Positions 26,240 through 38,885 of a stretch of DNA of 64,000 bases are shown here, piece by piece. The notes beneath the pieces are model-generated. The model was given only the letters and a program-made list of their open reading frames with translations, made no database searches and was not told the origin of the DNA. The position numbers and the translations under genes are program-made. This stretch comes from Jacaranda mimosifolia (Eukaryota; Streptophyta; Magnoliopsida; Lamiales; Bignoniaceae): assembly GCA_018894105.1 (NCBI GenBank), contig CM032120.1:28542710-28606709 (forward strand), given 5' to 3'. The stretch's first letter is position 1. Each line of letters opens with the position of its first letter.

Positions 26240-27575
26240 CTCATTGGATTTTGAGGCCTCCTTTTATCTAGCAGAATGGGTGGAATATCTTGACTCGAAG
26301 GGTTCAGTGTCCATCAATATTTCTTTTAATTGAAATTTAAGTAGTGGCCTTGAAACTTTTTGTTCTATTCACCTCTATGTTGTGGCAGCCAATTGACAGT
26401 TGGGTGTCTAGGTATGCTTTCATTATTGGTGATTTTCTCTATTTTAATTAGAGCAGTACTTATTCTATTCTTTCGTAAGTTTGTTCTATCTTATGCTTCG
26501 TGGATATTCTCATGTGCCAAAATTTCCAGGTCCTAACTTGTTTTGGAAGACAATCTAGTACCTACCCTGGGTATTCTTACGCTATTGCCAGCAAGAGAAT
26601 ATCTGTGATCTGGGGAGAGGATATGCTCTATGATTACTTGGTTAATCCTAATGAGGTACTTGAATGTGTGTGTGTGTGTGCGTGCGTGTGTGCGCGAACA
26701 TTGGTTATTAACTTAAGGAGTGTTAATTTGTGACACAATTTATTCTTGAAGTTTTTCTAGTCTTCCTTATTTTACTCACCAGATGGAACTCTATTATGGA
26801 CAATCAACATCATGTTGGCATTTTTACTGCATTTTCCCATATTACTTTATGTATCAATTGGTAATTTTTCACTGAACGAACTTGATGCACCTCACGGCTC
26901 ACACTATGGGTTTTGCAAAGGCACGTGCCTCAATGCGTTTTCTTTCTGGGCTACGGCCAAAGCGTAAGGCGTGTGTATTTTGGGATTCACGAACGGACAT
27001 TAGGGCTACATATTGAAGTTTAGGGTAATGCTTTTAGTGTTATAATTTTGGAAAGTAGAAGACTTTGTCTTCTATTTAAAAAAAAAAAAAACAAAGATAC
27101 CCTATTGTACTCTTTCATTTTTGTTTGTGTTTGTTGAACAAGAAGTTATCTTTTGTTATTATATTTATGTTTAGTTGTTTATATGTTCTATAGTAATATT
27201 GTTATAATATCCTAGTTGCTGGGTGAGAAAATAATTTGTTATGATTTCTGAAATGGGCACTAGCCGTGGGTGTACAAACTTGGAATCAAGAGGATTTTCT
27301 GTGCATTAAATGAACCTCAAAATCGTGTGTAATTGCGTATCTGAAGGAGGTGGCAGCTTGATGACACTTTTTTTAGGAGAGAAAATGTGTCTTTCTACTT
27401 GTTCGGAGATATCATTGATATTGGTCTCCCTTTTAGCCTTAGGGATCATCTGGGACTGGGTGTAGTTAAATGATACTTACAATGAATAAATTAAGAGCAT
27501 ACTTCTTTGGCAATGTTGTGCTTTTTGGTCTCTTAAGTAGAGAATTTTTGTTCCCTTCGACGGCTTTCATTAATT
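26240..27575 (+). pseudogene. Cytochrome c pseudogene, unprocessed
   Basis: It matches the functional gene from mid intron 1 through the 3' flank. Exon 2 (26,530-26,655) keeps its splice sites but has an 8-bp deletion near its start and single-base indels, so the frame is lost. Exon 3 (about 27,274-27,361) is heavily substituted and its acceptor AG is gone. Exon 1 is absent. Introns are present, so it arose by DNA duplication and not retroposition. Its intron 2 lacks the hAT element. The 3' flank is cut off by EVE-2 at about 27,575. Confidence 0.9.
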
Positions 27576-27589
27576 TATAAAATACTAAA

Positions 27590-27993
27590 TATTTTATAAA
27601 CATGGCGCAGAGATACTATCTTCTCGGAGGAATGGATAATCCAAAATTTAAACAAGCATTTATCAATTCCATTCCCAAATCTTTTAGACAAGAAGCCCTC
27701 CGACTGATTGAGTTAAAAGGAAAGATATTGGCAAATACTAATATATTCTAAGAGCCCTGGATAAACTTTGCAACAATTGGAAATTCTTGAAAGAATTCCA
27801 ACAAATTGGAAGAAAGATTGGCAAGGAGTTTGAAAGAAAAGACCTCTTGATTAAGTGTAAGTTAGTAGAAAAATGCCATTGTCCTGACAAGCCAAGACGA
27901 CATTTTAGGCTATCCAAAAAATACAAACAACAATGGATGCGAAAAAAAAGAAAACGGTTCTTTCATAAAAAGTCCACTAAGACAAAATGAGAC
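27590..27993 (+). pseudogene. EVE-2 coat protein, left fragment
   Basis: The sequence resembles a caulimovirid coat-protein C-terminal half: YYLLGGMDNPKFKQAF near 27,615, then ERKDLLIKCK and a basic HFRLSKKYKQQ-type stretch near 27,900. Stops fall near 27,751 and a frame change follows. The fragment ends at the gypsy insertion, just before where the zinc knuckle should be; its counterpart resumes at 38,886. It differs from EVE-1, which shows it is a distinct viral lineage. Confidence 0.7.
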
Positions 27994-28781
27994 TGATATG
28001 GGATGGCCCAGCAGGCCTAGTCAAATAACACTCAACTAAGACAAGAGCCTTAAGCCCAACTCGCCCCGGATCGAGCAGGAGATTCGACCACTATTCGACC
28101 TCTGGATCCTTACTTGTTGAGGTGAGTATTTGCATTCCTTATCAACCTAGTTGCGGTCGATGGGCTCCTTTATGTGGTCCCAATTCTTCGACCAAAGTGA
28201 GCCTGGCGACTAAGATCCAAAGTGACATTCCTGCTGGTGGACTAGTCTTGACCAGCAAGGTAAAGGAAAGGCAAGAACCCATCGGCCACATTAAATGCCT
28301 CGCCAAGCACTATGCTGCTACATTAATAGCGAATGCCACCAACAGTACTGCCTTTTATAGTTGTGTCAGGCTAGGGAGTACTTCCAGTGTACTACCTTGT
28401 CCTAGGTAGTTGGAAGCAGCACCACCTAGAACAGTACACAAGCTGGATAAGACGGGAAAGTCCTCAAGCAAGGACAATGGCCCTTCTTACACAACAGGGG
28501 CATCAAGGACATATCAATCACCTTAAGAAGGCTATAAACATCCCATCACAGCCCTCAGCGTATGCAATTTCTTATCTAGTTCCCCCACTCTACTGCTTTT
28601 ATCTCTAGTCGATCTTTACTGACTTGAGCATTGGAGTACCTTAGCTGAGGGCACCTCGGCTAGCCTAACGTTTGTTGTTGATTGTAGGACTAGACCTCGA
28701 TTCACCTGAGGCATACCCTTTGATCTCTTTTAGGCTAATTCCAGCCCAAGATATTAACACAGATGATATTCACCCTTATCA
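27994..28781 (+). repeat. Gypsy 5' LTR and primer site
   Basis: It begins TGATATGGG and ends CACCCTTATCA. A TATA-like GCTATAAACA lies at 28,531-28,540. The next bases, TTTGGCATCGTCTATAGG, are a decayed form of the TTTGGCGCCGTCTGTGGG primer site common in plant gypsy elements, with changes consistent with methyl-CpG decay. Confidence 0.88.
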
Positions 28782-28789
28782 TTTGGCAT

Positions 28790-30370
28790 CGTCTATAGGA
28801 ATTCCTGAGTCTGCAATCAAAAGAAATTATGGAACAAGTGCTCACCCTGACTATGCCACAATTGATGCAACTTATAATCTAGCAAATATCTACTTAAATC
28901 TTTGCTCAACTTTCAATTTCACACGGTCCCACCTAGACTGGCGGCCAGTTCAACGTCCTATCCCACCCAGCGCGAAGAAAGACCTACTAGGGAAGAGAGG
29001 GGTCGATCGGAGTTTTGGTGACCACTTACTTGATGAGATGATAGCTCAGGTAGTTCCCAAGAGAGGAAGTGCGACAAATTCCCCGTGAAGAAATTACAAA
29101 TTTCATCAACCACGGCATTCAACCTATTCAAGCCGAGTAACGCGATAGGATCGAGCGCGGGAGCCAGCAAACTAACAGGAATCTCACCCAAGCCAACCGA
29201 GAAGAATGGGAAGAAGTCTCCCACCAAGTTCAACAGCTCAACAGGCGACTCGAGAAGATCTTGATAAAAAATACTGAGCGAAATGATGAAGGAGTCCAGA
29301 GGTCCCAATGAGAAAGAGAGTCACCGTTTATTCAGGACATTATCAACGAACGCATTGCTATTGATGACAAGGTCTCCACAAGACTGCCTAGGTATAATAG
29401 CTCCTCAAATCCAAACGAACATCTACTACAATTCGAATAAATGAAGCAATTGCATGGGTGTAATGAATATATTCACGTGAAGATGCTTGTAACCACCTTC
29501 TAGGACATTGCACTTGACTGGTTTATCAAGATGGAGCCAGCATCTATTTACTCATATGACCAACTGTGCGACAAATTTCTGTACCAATTCGCTAGCCGAA
29601 GAAAGGCGAAGCTCCCCTACACTCATTTGCATACAGTTAAATAGAATAAGGGAGAGTTGCTTCGAGATTTCTTCACCAGGTTTAACACTGAACTTTTTAA
29701 GATTGACAGTCCACGGATTGAATTTTTGATTGACGTGTTTTTCTTAGGCTTGTGAGATAAAGAATGCGCCAATGCATTGGTGCACGAATGGCCCATATCA
29801 ATGGAAGAACTGCTTGACATCGCAGAGTGGTATATAACTCAGGAGGATATGAACAGGTTGACATATGGTAATCTTGAGGTGAGAAGAGGAAAACCAAAGA
29901 GAAGAAAGATAGGCAGAATAAAGAGGGATGCTGATCTCCCATCAAGCGTTTCCATGATTGCACTTCGCTCAATCTCCCGAGAAAAGAGGTGTTATTTTCC
30001 ATTCAACATGACAACCTTCTAAAGAAGCCGAGAAAGCTAACTAAAACTAAAGTAATGAAGAAGTCTAAGAAATATTATCACTTTCACAACCAAAAGGGCC
30101 ACGACATTGAAGACTGCTTCAACCTCCATGATAAGATTGAGAGGTTAATCCGTCAGGGGCCACATGAAAAAGTTTATCGATGAGAGTGCACAACAAAAGA
30201 CAGGCAAAAACAACCAAACTCTCCATAGAGAAAGGTCGGTTAACTCGATGAAGGGAGATAAAGGAAAGAAACCCATCCATGGTCCCCGCCCATCTCTTAG
30301 AAGGGTCATTGACACCATTGCAAGAGGTCCAAATAGGGGGGATTCCAAATTAGCTAGGAGGCAGCACTAG
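28790..30370 (+). pseudogene. Gypsy gag
   Basis: This is a broken gag reading frame. Pieces with the retrotransposon-gag pattern include FIKMEPASIYSYDQLCDKF, GELLRDFFTRFN and WPISMEELLDIAEWYI (29,530-29,860). A short knuckle-like YYHFHNQKGHDIEDC follows (about 30,070-30,117). In-frame stops and frame changes are frequent. Confidence 0.75.
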
Positions 30371-30418
30371 CGAAAGCTAGAGTCGACCAAAACCTCTTCG
30401 GTCGAAACTATTTTTCAA

Positions 30419-31297
30419 TTGTCTACCAGTGCAGAGCCAATTTCTTTTTCAGATGCAGACCTATCGCACATAGAAAGTCAGGGGGGAGACAACAAACTAG
30501 ATTGCCCCTTGGTCGTGTCTGTAGAAATTGCTAACTTTGACGTTTGGAAGATCCTGTTCGACAATAGCAGTTCAATGAATATCATATTCCTATCGACCTT
30601 AGAAAGAATAAAGTTGGGAAAGTTGAAGTTTGAACCAGTCAGAACACTGCTAGTTAGATTTAGAGGAACGAAAATCATACCTGAGGGATCCATCAATCTC
30701 TCTATATTGTTTGGGGAAGCTTCCTGGAGGAGGACCTTCATGAACAATTACCTGATCGTTGACACCACTTTTGCATACAATGCCATAATCTGGCAACTGG
30801 GTCTGAACTATTTCTGCGCCTTTATTTCAACCTATCACATGAAGGTCAAATTTCCGACCACCACTGGCACGGGAGAGCTCTTGTGCAATGCCAAAGAAGC
30901 ATGGCAATGTTACACAATCTCGATCGAGGCCATCAAGCAAAAGTGTCAACCAAAGTTGCATTCCTCGGGAGATGCCCCAGTAGCGAATCCTAAGAAAGGT
31001 CAGTCGAGCAAGAAAAGAAAGCTCAAAGAAACCAAAGTGGAGCCCATTGGGGAGTTCAAGATAATTGAGCTGGAACTAGGAAACCCCAAAAAGACCACCA
31101 AAATTGGTACTAACTTGGGGGATAACATGGAGTGCCTCAAGGTCGATTTCCTCAGACAAAACATTGACGTTTTTGCTTGGAAGGCCTCCAATCTCCAGGG
31201 AATCGACCCCAGCATCATAATCTACCGCCTAAATGTGGACCCTTCATATAAACCAGTAAAGCAAAAGACCAAGACCTTCAATACTAAGCGGTGCTAG
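30419..31297 (+). pseudogene. Gypsy protease and start of RT
   Basis: An open stretch of 292 codons. Protease-like part: WKILFDNSSSMNIIFLSTL, where the usual D-x-G-S-S has become DNSSS. It ends with the RT lead-in FLRQNIDVFAWKASNLQGID and VDPSYKPVKQK, then a stop at 31,295. The loss of the active-site glycine suggests a dead protease. Confidence 0.75.
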
Positions 31298-32520
31298 ATC
31301 ATCGAGGATGAGGTTAGTAAGCTCTTAGAGGCAGGATACGTTGAAGAAATTCAATATCCGAGTTGGTTTTGTAATGCAGTCCTTGTCCATGAGAATGGGG
31401 GCAAATAGCGCATGTGTAACGATTTCACTAACTTGAATAAAGCTTGCCCTAGAGATCCTTACCCCCACATCGCATAAATTTATTAGTTGATTCCACTGTT
31501 GGTTGTGAGTTATTAAGTATGATGGGTGTATTTTAGGGGTATTACCAAATTTTTATAGCACCCCAAGATAGGGACAAAACATCTTTTGTCGACCCCAATA
31601 GGGTATACTGTTTTTTGGTTATGCCTTCAGGCTAAAAAATATAGGAGCAACGTATTAGAGGTTAGTGAACTTCATGTTCAAAAATGAGATTGGAAAATCC
31701 ATGGAGGTCTATGTCGACGACATGATCGTCAAAACTGAAAAAGAACATAATCATTTGGTCGACCTCAACCACACATTTTCTATACTCATAGCATTTGGCA
31801 TGAAGCTCAAACCCAATAAGTGTACCTTCGGAGTGGGGGGAGAGAAATTCCTGGGATACATGGTCAGCGAACAGGGGATTGAGGCAAACCCGCAAAAAAT
31901 TCAAGCAGTTTTGGACATTATGCCCCCTCGAACAGTTAAAGACGTGCAACATCTAATTGGAAAGATCATAGCTCTAGGGAGGTTTATTACCCGATTAGCT
32001 GACAAAAGCTTGCCATTTTTCAAGGTCTTAAGAAACATGAAAAGATTGGGTTTTCAATGGACAGAGCAATGCGACCTGGCCCTAATCGACCTAAAAAATT
32101 ATCTCTCCTCTGGCCCATGTTGGCCAAACCTGAGCTGGGAGAAATATTGCAACTATACTTAGCAGTCTCGTCAGATTCTATAAGCTCCGTCTTGGTGTCG
32201 ACCAGAGATAGCTCCCATTGGCCCGTCTACTGCAGTAGTAAAGCATTGTAAGGTCCCAAGCACAACTATCTTGAAATCAAAAATTCGCCTTCGCCCTGGT
32301 CACAACAGCTCACAAGTTGAGACCCTACTTTCAATCTCACGCCATTGTTGTTCTGACGAACCAACCTTTGAAGCAAGTACTGTCAAAACCTGATACGTCA
32401 GGACGATTAACCAAATGGGCAATTAAGTTGGGTGAATTCAACATCACATTCCAACCCCGAACTACTATAAAAGCACAAAGTGTTAGCAGATTTTGTTGCC
32501 GAGAGACTCGACATACCTGA
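31298..32520 (+). pseudogene. Gypsy RT and RNase H
   Basis: RT pieces SKLLEAGYVEEIQYPSW and MCNDFTNLNKACPRDPYPH are followed by a decayed stretch. Then VYVDDMIVKTEKEHNHL (YVDD at 31,710-31,721), LKPNKCTFGV and FLGYMVSEQGIEANP, and RNase H pieces to about 32,520. Multiple stops lie between 31,380 and 31,660. Confidence 0.8.
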
Positions 32521-32559
32521 CAAGAACGACCGCAACTCCCTTGTGTGGACACTACACAT

Positions 32560-32900
32560 TGACATGTCAGCGACTTCTTTTGAATGAGGGATTGGCATCT
32601 CGCTACACTCGCCACTCATAGAGGAATATGATTTTGCAATCAAGCTCAACTACCCAGCAACTAACAATGAAGTGAAGTACATGGCCCTCCTCACTAACAT
32701 GAGGATGGCAATAGACCGCAAGGTTGAGCAGCTAGTGGCCATCACTGACTTCCAGCTAGTCACGGAATAGGTCGAAGGAAACTTTGAGGCTAAAGAGTTT
32801 ACAATAAGCAGATACTTGGCTGAGGTCAAGAGGCTCTAGCGGCTACTCAAAAGTTTTTCCCTTAGTCAAATCCCTCAATTAGAGAACGAATGTCCTGACA
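32560..32900 (+). pseudogene. Gypsy second RNase H-like (archaeal-type) domain
   Basis: The stretch EEYDFAIKLNYPATNNEVKY with MALLTNMRMA and AITDFQLVTE resembles the additional RNase H domain placed between RNase H and integrase in plant Tat elements. Stops at about 32,768 and 32,837 interrupt it. Lineage assignment rests mainly on this domain. Confidence 0.65.
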
Positions 32901-33179
32901 CATTGTCGAAGTTTGCTAGCTCAACAAAATGGACGAGGGACAAGATAAGAACTTTCCTGGTCACAACAAAGCCCACAATATGTGACCCAGATAAGTATTT
33001 GGTGGGCAGATCGAAGAAACTCCTTCCTCCTGGCAGGATGCAATAAAGGTATACTTGAGAGAAGGAATGACCCCCGAAGATGCTGGAGAAATACGTGGAC
33101 TTAGGGGTCAAGCTGCTGAATTCACACTCAATGAACATAGATAGCTCTACCAGAGGTCGATCTCATGAATCCCAATGAG

Positions 33180-34260
33180 ATGCCTAACTCTATCCTGGCC
33201 CAGCAACATCTTGCACGAAATCTATACAGGTATTTGCGGCATCACTCTAGAGTACGATTGCTGGCGTATGAGATATCAGATACGGATACTTCTGGCCGAA
33301 GCCACTAAAAGATGCCATTGACTTCGCTAGAAGGTGTCAATCCTACCAGCTTCACTCGAACAACCCGCATCAACATGCTTCATCGATGGTTAGTGTACAG
33401 ATCACGTGGCCATTCGAACAGTGGGGAATTGATATAGTTGGATCTTTTCCAAAGATGATAGGTCAAAGGAAATTTATGATCATCACCATCGTCGAGTACT
33501 TTACGAGGTGGGTTGAAGTGGAGGCTGTACCCAAAATAACTAATGACGCCGTCAAGAGTTTTATATGGAAGAATATTTTCTGCCATTTCGGTCTACCCAA
33601 AGTCCTGATATTGGACAATGGAACACAATTTCATAGTAGAAATATGAGGGCTTGGTGTGAAAATCTTGGGATTCGCCAACATTTCACTTCAGTAAGAAAT
33701 CCCCAAGCTAACGGTCAGATGGAGGTCATGAATAGAACCGTGCTCGACCATCTCAAGGTACGACTAGAAAGAACCGGTGTAAGTTGGGCAGACGACCTCT
33801 GAGCATCCTATGGGCATATAAAATAATTCCTCAAATAGCCACAGGTCACAGCCCTTACAACCTGGTTTATGGATCCAAGGCAGTCATCCCAACAAAACTA
33901 ATCCAACATACAACTCGAGTGATCTATTTCAACCCAATTAGAAACACTTCAGAGCGGGAACTCAATCTGGAGACCATCGACAAACTGCGACAGCAAGCTT
34001 ACACCATAATGTAGAGATATAGGTCGAAGATGGTGGAACACTATAATAAGGGAGTTCGACCTAGAACTTTCAAAGTAGGCGATTTATCCTTAAGAAAGTC
34101 GAAGTATCAAAAAATGTGGCAAAGCCTGACCCTAAGCGAGAGGGCCCATATTCAGTGGTCAAGGTAGCAAAGCACAAAGCGTATCGATTTGCAGACATAC
34201 ATGGGAATGAGCTCCCTTGACCATGGAACGCAATAAACTTGAAGAAATTCTATGTGTAAC
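33180..34260 (+). pseudogene. Gypsy integrase
   Basis: Core motifs are WGIDIVGSFP (first Asp), FGLPKVLILDNGTQF (second Asp) and NPQANGQMEVMNR (Glu), in an open piece 33,386-33,802, followed after a frame change by TGHSPYNLVYGSKAVIP. The DDE residues are present but the domain is split by frame changes and stops, including one just upstream at about 33,370. Confidence 0.82.
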
Positions 34261-34334
34261 GATGCTCAAGGCCTCCAATTATACTACAACACCCCTCTAA
34301 GAGCAAAAAAGCTACGTTTATTTGTACAATATTC

Positions 34335-34640
34335 TGCTCATATAGCATGACAAAGGCTTTTAGCCCAAATTGATGGATGACCCAATCGTTCGGAGTTAAC
34401 CCAGTAGTCGACATCAATTTCAAATCACACGATAAAGGCTTCTAGCCCAAATTGACGGACGGCCTAATCATTCAAGTCAACCTAGTAGTCGACATCAATT
34501 TTGAACCGCACTATAAAGAGTTCTAGCCCAAATTGATGGAGTCGACTCAATAGTCGACATCAATTTCAAACTATAAAATAGAGGTTTCTAGCCTAAATTA
34601 ATGAACGACCCAATCGTTCGGAGTAGACCAGAGATCAATC
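34335..34640 (+). repeat. Tandem repeats in gypsy 3' region
   Basis: About four diverged units share CTAGCCCAAATTGATGGA and GTAGTCGACATCAATTT, each roughly 60-100 bp. Tandem repeats between integrase and the 3' LTR are a known trait of Tat elements such as Grande and Retand. Confidence 0.75.
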
Positions 34641-35235
34641 TCTACCCAAAATATTTACATTTTCCAGCCACAGGAAACAAACAAATTGGTCGCTCATAGT
34701 CGACCCCGTAGTCGAAGATAAATGATTCCATCGCTTATGGTCAACCCTACGGTTGACCATAAGGCGTCTAGGCTCATTGGCCACACTAAATAAATGGGTT
34801 AATTGCTCATTCTCGACTTATCAGTCGACCAACAACCTAATTCGATTGCGAAATCAAAAACCTATAGCTCATGTATTAAAATTTTAATCACATCTTGACA
34901 ACAATGGTCGACCATAGACTCGGTACAACTTAGACTATCACACAAGTTGAGGTCAATTACATTATAACATGATATAAACATCTTGGATTGATTCCATTAC
35001 TCTTGCACTGATTGATCTTTAGATCGACCACAAAGACACTTAATTCCTTTATTAAGGGGTTCCATTTGTTTATGTTGTTATTTATTAACAGTCGGCATTC
35101 AACCTCAACAAAAGCATCAAAAGGAAAGCAAGATAATTTGGACGTTAATGCATAAAAGTCAAACATTTATATTATCCCCAAATAGTAATTCGAATACATG
35201 ACATCCAAAAAATAAAAACAAAAGTTACAAATGAA
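34641..35235 (+). other. Gypsy non-coding spacer between repeats and antisense frame
   Basis: GTCGAC-rich near the left end, with no coding frame I can support. It separates the tandem repeats from the antisense coding relic. Confidence 0.5.
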
Positions 35236-37690
35236 CACCTCACAGGACAACTAAGCGCATAAAGCCTAGGACTTCAAGGATTGCTTGACCCAACCCCTTC
35301 AGCTTACATGGGGCTATCCTTGTCCTCGCCCGAATGTTGAGAGGGCCCTGCTTTATTGACCAGGAAGGAATGTGAGCCAGGGGAAAATAGACAGCCATGT
35401 TAACTTTGTCATCTCGGATGTTGAAGGTAAAATCGTTGGCGAAGTCGAACTCAGTGGTCACTACCTCGACCCCGGCTTAATGGGCAGAAACAACAGCCAG
35501 CGCACCAGATGACTTCTCAGCTGGTGTAGCCTTGTCGGCGGAGGACCTCTCTGGTAGAGCATGCTCATCGTGGTACGTGCACAGCTGCTCGTCGAGCGTA
35601 TAGCCCAAGCGCTCCTTATCCTCCACAGTGAAGGAGTATCCAAGAAACTCCAGCTGCTTGACGGACTTGTCGAAGGCATCCTTAGCGTCATAGAGAGAAA
35701 AGACCACCCTGGCATCCATGAAGGCAAAAGTCAGCATGAACTGTTGAACAGCCTCCTGCCGGACGTTAGGCAGTATCCTAACAAACTCACGCCGAGTAAA
35801 TTGAAGCGTCGCCTCGTATCCCTGGGCTCAACCATTATCATAGTAGGATTGCGCTGCTACTTGAGCCTTCTTTAGGATCTCCTTGACTACACTCTGCTCG
35901 CTCACAACCACCATCAGCTCGGCATCTTTTGCCTTGAGCTGTGTATCCCTTTTCTCCAACTGCTTGGTCAGCTGCTCGATCTCCATTTGGGCAGATTCAA
36001 GCGTAGCTTTCATAATCTTTATTTCTTTGTGGCCCTCTTACATCTGGTCCACCTGGTTGAGAGCCAACTCCGACCTCCAGAACATAGGATAGCCTAATTA
36101 ACCGACATGCAAACACAACATTTTCTTCAACATAAGCAAAACAATGTGAATCATTGCTCAACTAAAACTATTACCATATTGGCATGATAAGCCAGGGCCT
36201 TCATCACTGCACCCTAATTCTTCTCCATTATTTTGCGCTGGTCAAACGCAAACAGATCAGCCATTAAAACCTTCATCGGCAGAGACCCAGTTTCCCTTGT
36301 CGTCATCATGGACATAGAATTATGGACTGCCAACTCAGTCCCGAACCGCGGCAAGCACAACTCCGTCAGGTCAAAAAGCTCATTGTCATCTCGACGACCA
36401 AAGAGCTCATATCCTTTGGTTGCCCTGGCCTTCCCTTTGCCTTTGTCGGTCGCCATTCTCTTCAGGGCTGGACCCACCTATTCGATCATAAGCTTTTTTC
36501 CTTGACCAATGGAGCCGTCGATCAATGAAGTCGCCGGTCCTGCCGAAGGGGTAACAGCAACAGGCTGTACCGTGATCGGCGTGACCACCTTTCATTGAGC
36601 CCCCACACCCACGCGGTGCTCTCTGTTCCTCTCCATATGAGTAATGGCTTGGGCTCATGTTTGACTCATTATCTCTTCTTGATTTGCATGACAATAAAAC
36701 CAAAGCATGTAAGGCTCGACTAAATAATAGAGACGCAATAGTTAAGAGAAACACATATAACCATCTACCTAATCGAGCATTCGCAGACAGGTCGATTGTC
36801 GCCCGCTAGCACAAGGTTTTTCTCCTCAATATAACCAGATGCCTCCATCTGACCAAACTCAACCAGATCCTATACAAAGGTGTTGGGCCAAGTCAGAGTT
36901 TGGTTCCCCAATATTTTGATATACCCCTGCATCCAACCCCTAGGGATGTTGAAGCCTACTTCCCTACGAGCCCGAACATAAGAGTACATAGTTTTCCATT
37001 TTTGGCCGAATGAGGAGGCTGGGGTCACCAAGAACTTTCGACGAGGGTGGGCGATCAGGTAATAAAAGCTCGAATCCTTGGTACTCCCCAACTTATGAGA
37101 CATGGGGAGGTGAAAGAGGTTGTTGAAATTGGCAAAGATGGGTGGCTGGTTGTGGACGTGCATCAAAACTACAAAACTCTATATGGTCAAAAAACAGTTA
37201 AGGAGAAATTGGGTGATGCAGACCTGAAGACCCCTCAGCATGTCAATTATTAGCTTGGCAAAGGGGAATCTAAGCCTACATCTAAGGTCATCCTCGAGCA
37301 TAGTAACGCAACCAATTGGTAGTTGATGTATCCTACCCCCAAGCCCTGGGACAATCAGCTCGCAACCTTGGGGAATGTGATAAACCTGCCTAAGGATTTA
37401 AGGTCAGCCTCAGTCACTTCTGACCTAATCTCACTGTAGTGATCAAAGGTAAACAACCGACCACGAGACACTGGGGGTTCACTCGACCCAGCTTCGACCC
37501 TAGTGCCAACCTGTTCATCGCTAGAACTACTGAAGGTCGAGCTATCAAAATCACTAGTCGAATCACTCCCATTGCTAGTCGGAGCCCTATCCGACCTGGT
37601 CCCCTCACTATCGCTCCCCTAGTTACCCTCATCACCGCTAAAAACACTCAGCATTATTGCTATGTTGTTGCGTTTAAGATCAAAGAGTAA
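35236..37690 (-). pseudogene. Gypsy antisense frame (putative gypsy-type protein)
   Basis: Minus-strand coding pieces run the full length between the repeats and the 3' LTR. Reading from 37,690 downward there is SEVTEADLKSLGRFITFPK, then a MYSYVRARREVGFNIPRGW segment (about 36,965), a Lys-rich linker, and a coiled-coil stretch ESAQMEIEQLTKQLEKRDTQ (about 35,990) with a C-terminal Ala/Ser-rich tail. This resembles the antisense 'putative gypsy-type transposon' family of Tat elements. Stops and frame changes break it. Its function is not known. Confidence 0.6.
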
Positions 37691-38084
37691 ATCACACTCT
37701 GAGATATTGAAACACTTACGTGGTTTAGTTGTCTAGAAGCAGAATGCAGAAGACAGTAAATCACTTGGCTCGACTTCATGTAAAGCTATAAATTTAAAAT
37801 GAAAATTCTTACTGCACCTATTCATAGATCCCAATGCGCGGAATCTTAAACGACCGTAATTATTACTTTACCGCTGCTTGGCGTTTCAAATGACCCAACG
37901 TAATAGACACATTAAATGCATCAAAACCCTAGCCGACTTTGTAAAACCCTCATCGACTCCGGGAGACTTTGGTTGCTTTGTCAAACTCTAGTCAATTTTT
38001 TCCAATTGCTAGTCAGTAAATTAACTACTCCCAATTTCTTCTCATCTGCATGCTCTATTAGGACTCGGGAGTGGGGGGAACTCG

Positions 38085-38885
38085 TGATATGGGACAGCCC
38101 AATGGGACCAACTCAATAACACTCAACTAGTACGGGAGCCCAAAGCCCAACTCCTCTCGGATCTAGCAGGCAATTCAACCACCATTCGATCTCTGGATCC
38201 CTGCTTGTTAAGGAGAGTATTTGCGTTTCTTATCAACCCAATTGCGGTCGATGGGCTCCTTTATGTGGTCCCAATCCTTCAACCAAAGCGAGTCTGGCGA
38301 CCAAGATCCAAAGTGACATTTCTGCTGGTGGACTGGTCTCGACTAGCAGGGTCAAGGAAAGGCGATAACCCGTCGACTGCATTAAATGCTTCGCCAGGCA
38401 CCATGCTGCTGCATTAATGGCGCATGCCACTAGTAGTACCACCTTTTGTAGCCATGTTAGGCTAGGAAGTGCTTCTAGTATACCGCCTTGTCCTAAGTAG
38501 CTGGAGACAGCGCCACCTGGGCAGTACACAAGCTAGATAAGATGAGAAAGTCCTCAAACAAGGACAATGCCCCTTCTTACACAATAGAGGCATCAAGGAC
38601 ATATCAACCACCTTGAGAAGGCTATAAATACCCCATCATAGCCCTTCAGCAAGGTATGTCATTTCTTATCTAGTGCCCCTATTCCACTACTCATATCTCT
38701 AGTCGATCCTTACTAACTTGAGCGTCAGAGTGTCTTAGCTGAGGGCACCTCGGCTAGCCTAATGTTTGCTGTTGATTGCAGGACTCAATCTCGGTTCACC
38801 TGAGGCACACCCCTTGATCTCTCTCAAGTCGATTCCAATTAATTCCAACCCAAGATATTAACATACGTGATATTCACCCTCATCA
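38085..38885 (+). repeat. Gypsy 3' LTR
   Basis: It pairs with 27,994-28,781. A purine tract (GTGGGGGGAA, 38,071-38,080) precedes it. It keeps a better TATA box (CTATAAATACCCC near 38,622). Confidence 0.9.

Larger units (their letters stand above)
27994..38885 (+). mobile_element. Ty3/gypsy LTR retrotransposon (Tat type) nested in EVE-2
   Basis: The element is 10,892 bp, with LTRs 27,994-28,781 and 38,085-38,885, TG...CA ends and a perfect 5-bp target duplication GAGAC (27,989-27,993 and 38,886-38,890). The gene order gag, protease, RT, RNase H, second RNase H-like domain, integrase is gypsy. The extra RNase H-like domain, the tandem repeats and the antisense frame after integrase fit the Tat lineage. 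The LTRs are clearly diverged with indels, and the coding part has many stops, so it is much older than the copia element. Confidence 0.93.

Noticed and set aside
28122..28608. Open frames near the start of the gypsy element
   Set aside because: They lie wholly within the LTR; the matching region of the other LTR does not keep them open.
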